64,000 nucleotides of DNA from assembly GCA_964057225.1 (NCBI GenBank), contig OZ059899.1, positions 15,136,501 to 15,200,500 on the forward strand, in the 5' to 3' direction. Of this stretch, positions 1 through 14,300 are shown piece after piece. This DNA is from Auanema rhodensis (taxonomy: Eukaryota > Nematoda > Chromadorea > Rhabditida > Rhabditidae). The translations under genes were made by a program, and so were the position numbers. Under the pieces are notes generated by a model. It had not been told where the DNA came from and did no database searches. It saw only the letters and a list, made by a program, of their open reading frames with translations. Position 1 is the stretch's first letter. Each line of letters begins with the position of its first letter.

Positions 1-3000
1 GCCCCTACGGATTAGGTCCAGCATAGTCTGTTTCTATAACCTAATCCCTTTCCCGAAGGCTCTTAGCTTGTTCGTCTTCGTTTATATGTATGAACGTGTG
101 CTCCAGTCTCAGAAATGGAGCAGTTTTTTCCTGGAAATTTCGGAAGAAATTCACAACAACTCCTCCAATTTCCAACTTTACTTTATTGTTTATTTAGATA
201 AAAGAAGAATCATCCTCTAAGCTAATCCTATGCCATGTATATCATCTGTTTCTAACTCTTCCATTTGTCGTTTTTCTTCTTCTTTTTCCTAAATTTGTTT
301 ATTTATTTTATAAAAAAAAAGTTCTTTTCTCAACATCCATAAATGACTCATTCTTTCAACTTCATCTTCCAAATTTCTCGCCATTTCCTGTAAATTATAT
401 ACAATTGGTCATTTAGTCATTTATATTTCGTGATTTTATTGCAGTTCTCCTCATAAAAATGCTGGAAAAATGCTGGAAAAATGATAATATTCAAAATTTT
501 CTACTTTTTCTTTTCTTCTTTAAAGTTTTTGTTTCTTTGTTTGTAAAATTCTTATTGTTTAAACTGACCCAATGGTTTGATGTTAGATCTTATTTCCTTT
601 AAAAGCATCAGTTACATCATTTTCCCATATTGGTCTCCGCTTTCTATTCAACGTCTTCATAAATCTACATCGTCGTTTTCCTCGTCATCTTCTATTTTTC
701 GTTTATCGTCCACTGTTTCGATGACTGCCTTTCGGCCATTCTATTACATTAAAGAAAGTTTGTCGTCACACAAAACCAAATCTGGACGAGTAGCAGAAGC
801 TCGTGTAGACTCAGACTGATTCTGCGATGTGCGCTTCTTCCGACTCTTCTCGCACGTTTCTCACTCTATTTCTCTCTCTTTCTCTCTAATTCTCTCTCCT
901 ATTCTTTGATTCACATCATCTTTTTCGATCACTACAGATGTCATAAAGACCCCACCCTATCCTTCTATACCAATCTCCCGCCCTCCCACCCTCTTTTAGC
1001 CGTCGTTAGATAGATACCACAGACCATTGTTGTCTCTCATCTCCGGATTTGTTGATGGCTGTGATGATGATGAACATGGTGGTACTGAATGAGCTAATGT
1101 ACACGAAAGTTCCGTTTACTAGTCATTAGCAGAGTATCACCTATGATCATCATCCGTGCCACTCCGTTAACAGTTCCTGAGAAGCTGCGCCGAACACGAC
1201 CATCATGATTCAGATGGCATAACGCGAAAATTCTCACGCACATCCTCTCACATACTTGTATTTTCTTTTCTTCTCTCTTGTATTCGTTATGTTCCTCACT
1301 TTAGCTGTCAACTCGTCATGCAGCTTTCCGATCATCATATTCGATTATCAACATCAGACACGTCATGTACTACCCCCACCCCCCTTCCATCTCATTTCCT
1401 GTACCTCTCACCCCACTTGTTCACGCGTTCTGCCATTCGTTTTTCCCAATTTTTATCATTTGATGCAAATTTTTTCATTTCATTTATGTCAATGTTCCCT
1501 CATGATCTATATTATTTGCAAATGTTTCCTTCACATCTGTGAGATTCCTCGAGATATCTGGTGAACCCTGACGCCTTTACTTCCAGATTTTCTTCTGCAT
1601 CTTCGTCATATCAATTTTTTTTTCGTATTTTCCCCGAAATTCATCTCGATTGGCTTTGTTTTTATGTTTTCGTATACTTTTTTTTCTGCTCTTTCTCTTC
1701 ATCTATTTCACTCTTTCAAGCACTTTAATATTATAATTCAGTTTTTACCTTTGAAGCGTCAAGTTTCTCAGATTTGTAGAACAAGCTTAATGCACTTTGC
1801 CCATATTCACAAAACAATTAAACAAATGTTTTCAAACAAACTTTGTTTTTTTTTTTTCAAATTTTAACGATTTCTTTTAGAAATTCTATCATTAATATAA
1901 TATTATAAATAATATAAAACAACCATTCATTCAAAGAAAAAAAAGAAAAATGAATATGTTTCACGTGAAAAACTATACTAATATTCTAATTTTCACGTGA
2001 AAATAAAAATATTTTAAATTAAAACATATAATATTTTAAAGTTTTTAACTATATGTATATAGTTTAATAAATTAAATCATATTCATTAACATAATTATCT
2101 TTTTTTTTCAATTTTCTTCCTCAAAATTGATTGTTTTCTTCAAAGGTTTTTTCTATTTTTCTCTCTTTCTCTCTCTCTCATCAGCATTCTTTCGTTTGTC
2201 TCAATCGATGAATTTTGAAGGCTAGTTAGGAAAAGATCGTCTGAAATCTGATGCCATCAGAAGAAAAAAGAATGAAAAAGAAATTGTGGAACAATAAACG
2301 AGTGATGATGAGAAGAGGAAAATGTGAGCAAAAACTGCTGTTTATGAGGTTTTGAACATGACGTTGTACCTGCGGAACGTTTTGTGTTCCAACTTTTTTT
2401 TCTGTTTTCTTGTAAGAAAAAACCTTTTTTTTCGAACCATTTGTCTCTGTTCCGGTGTGCTTCTGAGATTACAAGCAGAAATATACTGATAATCATGTAG
2501 AGCATGCTTGTTATGCAAGCTGATCTTGTGGAAAGCTTTGAATTTTGACAACAAGTTTATACCGGTCAACTGACTGTTTCAAGTTTATTTGATTCAGTTT
2601 AATATGATCATACATGTTTATCAATGACTTCTATAAATTAATTCTCTCTCTCTCTTTCCCTCTCCCTCTCTCTCTCTCTTTCTCTCTAGCTCTCCCTCTC
2701 TAGCTCTCTTTCTAGCTCTCTCTCTAGCAGCTTGTATGTGTATGTGATGCTGATTTTCATCTGGTTGTATCTTTGTCTTGCTCAGCTTTCACATCTCTCT
2801 TGGGAGATATTCTGACTGATGTCATACAAGGTCAGATAAGACATTCTCTTTTCCGACCTCTGTCTCTCGCTTATTCTATCTGCTTTTCTCTTCTATTTTC
2901 TTGTTCTTTTCTTGAAATCTTAAACATGAGAAAGGGTTCATGTTTTCCTTTTTCTTACTACTTCTTCGAAGTGCTTCCCACGAGCAAGTAGAGTATATAA

Positions 3001-5505
3001 CCTCTTAACTTCAAAATTACCCAAAGTATGACGCCCGCTCTTTCAACGATTAAAATATTTTGGAAAATATTAATCGAAATTGCACTGATATAGCCCCATA
3101 TTATAGTTGATTACCTCATATTCACATAGTTAACACAATAGAATAATATACATATTTATAGTTAATAGGCTATTTGCAACTGTTTGTCTTACTTTCATAC
3201 TTTACTTCTTCATATCTCCTCTCTCTCTCTCTCTCTTTTTTTCTCCCTTATCTTACTAACTTGATGGCAAAGGCTGCCTGAGGGCATGTGTTATGTGTCA
3301 CATCAACCTTCACTACGTTACTCTCTATCTCTTACAATCTCTTAATATCTAAATGAATCATTTAGTCCCTCGTTAAGTTTATCTTGCGCTCTCTCCTTAA
3401 CATCATCCTCATTACGTAAAAATTTGTGTGTCTTTGAGCATTACACTAGTTCGTTTTCTCTCTCTCTCTCTCTCTCTCTGTTAAATTCCCTTTTTATACA
3501 TCACTCTCTCTCTTTATTTTTCTTTCTTTCTGTCCCTGTACATCTCTCTCTTTCTCACACAATCTCTCCTTATTTCTCTTTATGTTTGTGTGAGAAGTAC
3601 TGAGAAGGGTAATTAGCCTCCCTCTTTGCTTCATTGATGTCTTCTCTTATCTTCAAAAGATAAAGAAATAGATTAGAAGATATCAGAGCAACCAGAATAG
3701 AAAGAGCAAAGCAAAATATCAGAAGAAAGAGAGAAACAAAGGTTTAGAGATTAAGAGAGAGAGAAGGAGAGAGAGAGAGAGAATGCTCAAGACAACGAGG
3801 TAATTCTGAATTCAACGGATAAACGTAACGAATACTGCTGTGAGAGATAGAGAATGGAGAAACACGCCTGTCGTCTGTGATGACTTCTTCAGGTGTCCAT
3901 CTTTCGAACTTCTCTCTTTAAATGAAACAAAAACAAATAAACAGCCTTATAATAACATCTGAACTAATCGCCAGCTGGAGGATTTTTTTTCAAAAAAAAA
4001 AGTTTTTTCTTCATTCTCAACAAATGTGCCAACAATTTGTCCGTCTGTCTGAGCTACTGATGGATGAAGAATCTGTCAGCAGTTCGATGACGTCGGCTTT
4101 ACTTCTCATCAGCCAGCTACTTCGTTAATCTTCTGAAAGATGATGCGGACAGAGATGCTGCTTCAGGTGACACGTCGAAGCTTCAGTTCGCCGACTGCTT
4201 ATATTAACTGCCATTGACGCTGTTTCACTGTTTCGCAAAAGCCAAGAAATTGAATTCGAAATATTCGAGTCCGCTTTCATGCCAAGTTGAGCCGTGAGAA
4301 GAATGAAGCATCGAGCGCAGGAAAACGTTCCCAGACAGCCCTCGTTAAGCATACGAAGACGGTTCGTCAGGCTGGATGAGCATCATCAAGCTGACGACAT
4401 AAAGTTATCCTATCTATCTTTAGACAAAAGCCGAAGCATATACAACCGGCAAAAGCATAGCAAAGCATATGCTGATGTCGCCAAATGATGAAGAAAAATT
4501 CAAATGTCATAGCAAATGTAGTCATCAGATGACGTCGATAATGCTGATGATGTAAATTCTCATTTTTTTTGTCGTCGTTGTCGTTTGAAATAGAAACGAT
4601 GAGATCTTGTTTACGTTCAAAAAAATATATTTTTGAGAAACAGATGACAACCTATATAACAATATACGACAAAAATGTAAAGAAATAGCTTTGACATATT
4701 CTGAAGGCACAACGACGTGCGTTGACGATCGTTGAAGTATTTGATGCTGCTGCTGTACATCCTAACCAAAGAAGAGGAAGCTATCTCAACTATTTTCTTC
4801 AACAAAGTAAAAATATACAATTTATGTGTTTAAACCTGAATTTATAAATAAAAGTACAATATAGTTAAATAAAATTAATTTATTTAACAGATAATTAACA
4901 CCTTCATATCATGAGGTCATATGGCTGATGATTAAATGAAAACGATTGGAGATCAAGCTTCTTGTGTTTTTGTTTTTTCTGCTTCTCTTCATTTAAATTA
5001 TTAGTCTCTTGCTCTCTCTTTCGTCTCTCTCTCTCTCTATCTCCCAAATCTACACTCGTTTTCAATATCTTCTCACTCTGTTTCCCTCTCAATCTCTGAG
5101 CAATATGACTTCCAGCATCTACTTCAAGTTCTTAGTCAGTCCCACCCTCCCCCCACCCCTTTCTCCAGTTTGATCATCAGCTGCCGTCTCAATGTCTGAT
5201 TCTCTCCGAAATTTCAATGCTAACTAACTGGTTGGCGCAGACGGCTGACTCCGCCTACCCAGCGTCCGGCGGCAAGGCTGGGGTACAAGGAGGCTTCTAA
5301 CGCCGTTGCACGTCGTCGTCGTTGTTGTCATCGTTGTCGTCGTTATCATTACTCAGGATTCTCGTACGACATCTAGATATATTCAAACTGTGTAATCAAC
5401 TAATCAACGATTATTTCGTTTTAACTATCACGTGATCAAGCTAAGCTATTCCTTGTCTTCGTAAGTCTATTGACTCGTCGTCAAGACGCTTCACCCTATT
5501 CACCT
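1..5505. other. Upstream flank of lim-9, no recognised gene
   Basis: This AT-rich flank holds many pyrimidine tracts on the plus strand (for example 2641-2730, 3457-3479) and a purine-rich stretch at about 3655-3782. I found no convincing coding exon. Two perfect TTTCACGTGAAA palindromes lie at 1959-1970 and 1991-2002. A GC-richer block at about 5225-5310 stands out against the local composition. The stretch is probably promoter, 5' UTR or intron of lim-9, or intergenic DNA. One tiny in-frame candidate first exon at 3783 is listed as a finding. Confidence 0.6.
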
Positions 5506-6522
5506 ATGATGGATTTCTTTTTACGGCCTGTAACATCAAGTTCACGTAAAAAAGCAGCGGCTGCTGCTGCAGCCGCCGCAGCTAAAACGGTACAATCTCC
5601 AACCTCATCCTGTCCCTCAACTCATCCAACAGCTCAGCCGACGACGTCAACAGGCTCTTCCAAATCTGAATTACCTATGTCGCCTCCTTCACTAAAGAAG
5701 AATGGCTCATTCTCTAATAGAGGTCCACTGACCACAAACATATCAGCCCGAACGGCGAACGGTTCCACGAAATCTGGAGCACGTAACCGTGTTGGAGTCA
5801 ATTCAACATCAACCCCCAGGGTTCAAGCCGATATAGCCGTGTAAGGAATTTTGTTTTCATTTATTTTTTTTTGTTTTTTTCGATTTGTCATATGCATCAT
5901 GTCTCTTTATTTTGCTATTTTTGTGTCGATCTCAGTGTCATTCCTCCCTCCCCGTCCTCACCCCCCAATTAAAATTTGATTTCAAATAAGGAAGTGAAAG
6001 ATGTAGTCATGTTCATATGTCAGAAGTTTGATCAGAAAAGCTGGTGCCAAAAGCAAACTTTCGAATAACATGATCTACACACCATGTCATCCTTCAGTTT
6101 TTCCTTGTCTCTAATCCAAACTCATTTAAATTGCCAGTTGTTTCTTCTGCTTCTTCTTGCTTTTCTTCTTCTTTCCCTTTTTGTCGTCATCATCTACTTT
6201 AGCTCTTCCACTCATCTAGTATCATCATCATCAGTATCCTCACTACTCTCCTTGTACCCACATCAGTAGCAACCCTTTAACATCTAACACCACCACTATG
6301 TATCTACAAGCCAGAGATCATTAGTCATCTTTTCCATTGGCTTTGTATTATGAAGTTCATCATCATTTTTTTTCTTGAAACTTGTCCTTGTGTGTCATGT
6401 AATCGATAATATTTAAGTTATTTTTGATCTTTTATTTTCATCGGCTCTATTACATTCTCTTAACTATTCATTCTATTTCATTCTTGTACCCCTCTAACCC
6501 TCTATAACTCCCTCTCTCTCTT

Positions 6523-6560
<38 letters not shown>

Positions 6561-7730
6561 CTTCTCTCTATTTTTCTCTTTTTTTTTTGAGGAAAATTTT
6601 TGATTGCCAAACTAACATTGGTTGTATGTCCTTTTGGATCTAAATTAGCCAATTTCTCTTCGACATGCCCGTATAGATAGTAGACCATGAACACACACAT
6701 ATACATATACACATAAGATGATTTTTATTCGGATCCCTGTTCTTATTGTGTTTTGACATTGAAGCTTTAAGCTGCAAAAAAGAAATGACATTCACAAGCT
6801 TGTTCATCAGCTTTTTACTTTGTTTCCAGATGGAAGAAAGAAGTAGAGTAAAGGTATGTAGACTTCTGAAACCAAAAAAAAAACAAAAATTTGAGAGAAA
6901 AAATGAATATTACAGCTGAAATATGAAGTAAAACAACCACAAATACTATGATCAATTTACCATTCGTAATCGTTTTTGTTAATGTTTTTTGCTTTGAAAA
7001 AGAATTTTTTCCATTTACTTGCGTTGATCCTCTTCCATTTTCTGAAGTGGACGTTCGTTCTTCCACGATGTCAAAATGTACATAATTGAAAAGTTTCTTT
7101 GTCAAAGATTTCTCGTTGTGTATAGAGGCTGTCACCATTTTATTCTCTTTTCCTTTTGCTTTCTCCCTCTCTCTCTCTTTCTCTCCCTCTCACTCCCTCT
7201 CTCTCTATCTTAAACCTTTCTTCTCACCTTAAAAACTGTTATTTTAGCCTGAGGGAAATAACAGCTCTAAAACTATAATGTATCGTATTTTTTTTGCAAA
7301 TTTCGCACTTCATTTTCATTTGCTTCATCCAAATTCAATTGAAATGTAGAAATATCTTAACTAATACTATCTTTTTTTCTTTTCAATGAAGCACTTTCTC
7401 TTCTGCATTATCATCTTCATCTCCTTTTTTTTTCTTAATTTCAACTCCAACAACTACAGTTTTCGCTTTCTTTTCACAAGTTCATCTTGATATCTCACAA
7501 CAACTTAATCAGCTTTACAGCTTGATTCAACTCATAAATCCTTCATAACAAGCAAAAATTCCAAAAAAAAAAACTTGAAAATTGTTTTGTTGAGAGTATA
7601 ACATCTTGCGTTATTGATACAGCAGTGGTCGTCAGTTGTTTCTCCGAATATGGAATCATTGTCAGTTTTGGGTCGTCAGTGACCTATTCTATCCGAAAGC
7701 CTCATCCCTCTGTATTTCTTTATTTCTCTT

Positions 7731-7761
<31 letters not shown>

Positions 7762-8812
7762 TGTTCTCATTTGCTCACTTGGACTCTATATCTTTCTTTG
7801 ACTCGTCGAGGGCGTTGATTGCCAGGCTTCATCCGGCTTCTCATCGCCATCGTCTTACTCTCACACTGCCCCTCGGGAAGCTGTGGGGTTGTGAACCGAA
7901 GGAATAATATATACATATATCTATATATATAAAGAGAGACAAATAGAGAGAAATAGATAGAGAGAGAGAGAGATGTAAGAAGAAATATGCAGAGATACAG
8001 ATAGTGTAGTTGAAGGAGCAAGATTTTGCTATTCCGATGTCCACAATATCATCAACAAACTATTTATAATCCAAATGATGACGCAATTTCGGCCTCGTAT
8101 TGTATTGGCAAGAAAAGAATTTTTCCTCTTTTTTTTTGGTCTTGAAAAGATACCATGTATTCATGTGATGACAAGAATTTACAGCTTGTATTTCTCCAGA
8201 AGCCTAAGTGTACTCGACAATGCTCATCTCGCAAACACAATTAGCTAGTTGAAGCTCGAGGTTGTAGTTTTTTGCCGACAAAAAGCTTCATGGAACTCAT
8301 CTGAACTCAAGGTCTTTCTCCCCTTTTCTCTGTTCTACTGCCCCTCTTTCTCTCTCTTTCACTCTCTCTATGTTCAGAATATTCTAACCTCTTGTTGAGA
8401 ATTAGTAAAACAACTAATGTCATCAAAGAAAAGAATTTTTTTTCATTCAATTGATTTAAAATACCAAACTCTCACATACTTTTATTCTTTTCAAAGTTTT
8501 TTGCGATAATTACCGTCTTCACTCTCATCTCTCCCTCTCTCTCTCTCTCTCTATTTTTCTCTGTACATCTTAATGATTTTATTTTTAGTAACTTTGAACA
8601 TAACAAACAAAGTACTTTTCTGATAATTTCCTTTATCACAATTATTATAAAAATAGATTTTACTTCAAATTTATTTCAATTTATATAACTAACTATATAT
8701 AAATATATATATAGTTAGCACTGAATTTCATATATAATTTATAAAAAAATTTATAAACAAATTGAGTTTTCTTGACAACTGAACCACCACATAGAGAGGG
8801 ACAGACACATAA

Positions 8813-8858
<46 letters not shown>

Positions 8859-10273
8859 GGAGGGGAGCCATATATAGTCGTCAAAACTGAAATTTCTGGT
8901 CAATAAATGGTCATATTAATGATGAAAAGCATACACCACCATGACCACCACTACCAGCTCTACTTACTACCAACACCAACAATCTACTCCCCCTCTTTTC
9001 CCTTCGGCTTCTCCTTTCCTTTCCTCTATCCTATCCTCTGTCACACCCGACCACCCTACTAGCTAGCTAACACAGCTCTACCAGCAGTAGCAGTTAGCAG
9101 TAGTACACATACACATAGCCTTCTGGATTCTGGAGAGGACATATTCGATTTGCCATATGATATATGAAACCAACACTTATCCCTTACCTAACGATGACGA
9201 TGAAAAGCATGAGATTTCGATGGTTTTCTTGGTGCCACATATACTTCTGAAAGCTAAAATAACCTCAAATTTGGTCCAATTTAGTCTTTGTTTCTCATTT
9301 TATTTACTAAATATGTAAGAGATTACTAAAGATTTGAATGCTTTATTTAGTTTCTCCCTCCTCTCCCCCTCTCTCTCTCTCAATTTGCTCTCTTAGCTTA
9401 CTCACTGTCTCACGACTCAAACTGCCATCAGTTTTCGTGGAGCCAAATAGCGGAATGGCCCTAAGGGTGTGAAACATAACTACAGCCTAATCTATTGAGC
9501 CAGTATAAAAATTGAAGAATGATGTTTGATTGCATAACCTCAAGACAAACTTTCAAATCTGAGAATCTGAAATTGGACTATGTTTGGTCAAACGACGACA
9601 TCGTATACTACTTGATGGGGAGGAGAAGAGCCATCATCCTTTCCTCCTTCGCTCCGTCCAGTCATCTTCTTCTTTCAAGCTCAGCTGTCCTGCTTTCCTT
9701 TATGGTTCTTCGTTCTGCTTATAGTTAAAAGCCTGTCGTTCCTCTATAAGGGGGTCTGCCGTGCTCACGGACTTCCGTTTCCGAACGTCTTCCGTTCATA
9801 CACATAGATTTCTAGTGTCCGTCTGATTCCCCCCATCATATGCTAGCGTAAATTGCCGGAGGCTAAATGGCAGAGAGAAAAAAAGGAAAGAAAAATCTTA
9901 AAAAGGAAAGAAAAAACGACGAAAAATATAGCCGGTCTGAACACCGTTCATATACTATAATTTTAGTTTCAGGGAGTAAGAATAAGACAAAATGTGAAAA
10001 AATAATAAAAATTTCGAAATCTTTTTTTTTCAAACTTTATCTCTTTCTCTCTCTCTCTTTCTCTCTCTCTCTTTCTCTCTCTTTCTCTCAATCTCTCTCT
10101 CTCTCGCGCTATTTTTTTGAAGGAATTGAATGTTGTATATTGGATAAAATGGTAAATTTGAAGTTCAAACGACCTAGTTCATAATATGAGTTCGAGACAA
10201 TATTATGAGTTGATGAAGAAAAAAGTTAGCGAAATTGAAAAATCGAGAAAGAGAGAATGAGAGAAAGAGACAG

Positions 10274-10337
<64 letters not shown>

Positions 10338-11238
10338 GTGTGTGTGTGTTTGAGCGATATTGTGAGTAAGATTGAAAACGCATACATCACAGGCAGAGTT
10401 AAACTTACAAACCATTGAACACAGATGTGTGAATATGACTGAGTGAAAGAGAATCGTCTGTCAGAATTTTGCCCTCCGGGTATAAACGTGTATGTAAAAA
10501 AACAGTCATTCATTATAATTGTATACACATGAATGTATATGGATGTGCTGTTGAGACAATGTCGTTAAGCTTCGTTTTCGGAGATGGATGAAACACGAAA
10601 CATACATTGAAATCACTGCCGTCTCATTATTCATCATGATTGTGATGACGTCGCAGAGCTTGTCTACATACAAGCTTGCACAAGCCGTCAATTCTGCATT
10701 GCCATACCAAGTTCAGTCAATCATATTGCCCTTGTTGTGTGCTTGACAGCCGTTAGAAAGCTGAGACACACGTACGAATGCTCCAAAACTATGATCAGAT
10801 TTTGGTTTTTTGTCATTTTTTCTGGCGATGGAACAAAAAAAACTTCTTTTTTCTCATCGAAGAAAGCAATAAAAAGCTTCTAGCTTTTCGTGAGCTAATG
10901 AAAACACTGCGAGAGGAAAAAGAAAAAGTCCGGAAGATATAACTCTGATCTTCTCTTCTCAGTTATTCTCTTTCCTTCACACTTTTTATCTTCGTTTTGG
11001 GGGTCAAGTTGAGAAGCCAGTGGGCAGCTGCTGTTGCACTCAATTCATCATGGTTCTCACCAGCTTGCTGCTACATACATGCATCTCATCAGTCCATTTC
11101 ATCAGCAAAAAATTTGAAATAGTGACTGGTCATGATGCTATGGCTACTGCTACTGGTCATGATGAAGATGAAAAGCTATAGAAGCATACATGTTCATATT
11201 CAAATGGAAAATGATTGTTAATGGTTCTGGAGGGTACT

Positions 11239-11309
<71 letters not shown>

Positions 11310-14300
11310 AATTTTTTTGCTTCTTCTCTCCCCAAGAAGAAACAGAGCTGATGTTGACGAATTCAACAAAACAGAAGCAAAAATTGGATAATTACTCTAT
11401 CTCTTTTCACAAATCTCTCTCTTAAATATATACTATATCATATAAGTTTTTCTTTTGTTTTGAAATATTTCCATTTATCTTTTTCCTGATATTGATATTT
11501 CATCAAAATCTCTTTTCTTTCGCGCATTTTCATCAGTAATTTTTCTTTTTTTCACTTTAGTTTTCATCAACAAATAATTTGAAAAAGAAAAAAACAGAAC
11601 AAAAAATAAAAAAACTAATTAGAAAACGTAAAACATGAGATTTTGAATCAATGGTATAGTTGGCTTGCGTGAACTTTCACGTGAATCAGACAGTTGACAC
11701 AGTTGGCTTACGTGAACTTTCACGTCAATCACTTTTATTTTGCTTTCCTATATAGACTAAATCTAACATTCAGCTTGTTTGTTGTTTACAAACATTTTTT
11801 TGTTGATTTTTCTTTCCCTAACTTTATTCTTGTTTGGAAAATTTGAATGAAAAAAAAAGAAAAATTGCAAGTTGATTGCATCATTGAGAACATTTTTCTT
11901 GAAGTTTTTTGCATTGAAAAGCTTTGATTATAGTTGTAACTTATTCGTTTCTTGGTCTTTTCATTCTTTTGCTCTTTTTCTCTTCGAATTTTTCAAAGTT
12001 TAGTCAAATCCTAATTGACTTGAATCTATCCAATATCTAGCTACAAATGGCTTTGTGATGTGATAGATAATCGTCTTTGCAATGCCCTCTGACTGCATTG
12101 TTCCTTCAAATCTCTCAATTATCTCTTTCTCTGTCTCTCTTTCTTTTTCTCTCTCTTTCTCTAGCTCTTATAGCGATGCATTTGATCATTTTTTGCAAAA
12201 AAAAATCCAAATTTTCTCAAATTGAATAAGCAAATTAAGAATAAAAAACTTCCTCTACTTCCGACCCTTCAATTTATAAAAAATAAGGGAAAATCTTCTA
12301 TTTTTGCTTCTAAATAAATTTTTATTCATTTTTCTAAATATAAAATGTGTATCCAATTATACAAGAAGCAATTTTAAATTTAATTATTATTTTAAAATCT
12401 TCTTTAACTCACTGTTAATGAGCAAACTTTGAACCAGATGTTTGAATGAATATACTATATAGTTAGTGAATATATAGAATTTGAAGGGATATAAAGAGAG
12501 AATCTTAAAAGATTTTTATGAGAAAAGTATGGAAAATCTCAAGTACAATGAGCTTTATCTTTCATCTTCTTCTGGAAAACTTATAGTTCAGTTTTGTTCA
12601 ATCTATTACTTTTCATTTTGTAATATGATTCGTGTTCCTTTTTCATTTTTTTTTTTTGGCAAAAAAAGGCTATGATATCTAATTACTTCACCTGTTACAT
12701 CTTCTATATAGACTAATAATTCTACTAAATATAGATCAAAAAATATTATATTATATGTATATAATATATAATTGAAATTGAAATTTGTTTGATGAATTTA
12801 GTCAGAAAATATGAAGATTTACTCTGAAAAGTTCATGGCAATACATGTATAGACAAGACATATATCATAAAGATTTCAAAAGAAAAACAGTTTAACCGAT
12901 TATTGAAATGACACTATCAATAAGATAAGATGTATAGTATTATGTATATACAATACTCCCTTAGGGCATATTTCTATTTCTTTTATACATTTGTCCTCTG
13001 AATCTATATTCAAAAATAAAGTTCAACAGATGAACTTTCTTTCCTTCTTTTAGTTTCAAAGAAACTATTTCAAAAAATGCTTATTTTATGAATAATGGGT
13101 AATATATATTATAATAAAATTGGTTAAAATCAGTTAAAATCAGTTGAAGTCAGTTGAAGTCAGTTGAAGTCAGTTGAAGTCAGTTGAAATCAGTTGAAGT
13201 CAGTTGAATTCAGTTGAAATCCATGATATCATCATCATCTTCTTCTTCTTCTTCTTCTTCAAATATTTTCATTTTTCTTTCTACCAACGGGTATCTATAG
13301 TGGTTGACTGAACCAATATTTCAGTCTTGTATTCAAAGTAACGCAGGCTTCACTAATACGATTTCATCCGATTTTGGAATTTTTGAATATAAAAAACGGA
13401 TTTGTCATCTTTATTTTCATATTTTTCATTGAATTTCAATCGATATTCATAGATTTTTGTTGTTTTTTTTATAAAAATTACTTGAAATTCACCGAATATC
13501 TTTCGTTTCTTTCTTCTTTTTTGGAAATTTTTGTTGAAAAGATGACCAACATGATCAACAAAATTCTAAAAATTCTTTCTAACCTTTCTACTTTGTGAAA
13601 TTCTCTGTTCAGAAAAGGCATGATCAGTTTGTACGAATAGAGAGAGAGAGAGAATGGGTGAGAGAGAGCTTTAGGTGTACGTCAGAGAAAGATGATGGAA
13701 GTGTTAGAAGCGGAAGCATGGCTGGATTGCTTTGCTTTCGTTGAGCACGCTGATTCAGAACAAACGGTTAGAAAACTGGAGAGAAAACGAAATTGAAACT
13801 GAAACGAAGTACAAGGGGATTCAGTTGAGAGGATGGAAAAGATTCAAAGGAAATGAATTGATATCACGTAACTCCGAGGATAATTATCTTCTACAAATTG
13901 CTGTTTCTTTCATGAAATTTCATCAGAATTTGGCAAAAAAACGGATGAAAACAAGGAAACTTTGATGACTTGATGGATTCATCTCTCTCTCTTTCTTCAT
14001 CTCTTTCTGTCTCTCTTTCTCTCTCAATCTCTCTCTCTCTCATTCTCTCTTTATCTCTAAGAAAGAACTACATGTATGTCTGGCCAACTCATATGCAGCC
14101 TTTCTCCACCCTTTCATCTAACATGTTGCAGTATGTTGGTTCAATCGTTTCTTAACTTCTTGACAGTAGAAAAGACAAGAAAAAGACGATAAAGAGTACA
14201 TACAACAATGGAGGGACAAAACGATGCTTGGTAGTTACAAGTAATGTCGAAATCCCTTGAGACTGTTTCGGAATCATAGAAAGAAGCAGCATATAACGAA

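Noticed and set aside
10174-10415. Ser-Leu repeat ORFs near the compound microsatellite, and similar elsewhere
   Set aside because: Pure translations of CT or GA dinucleotide repeats.
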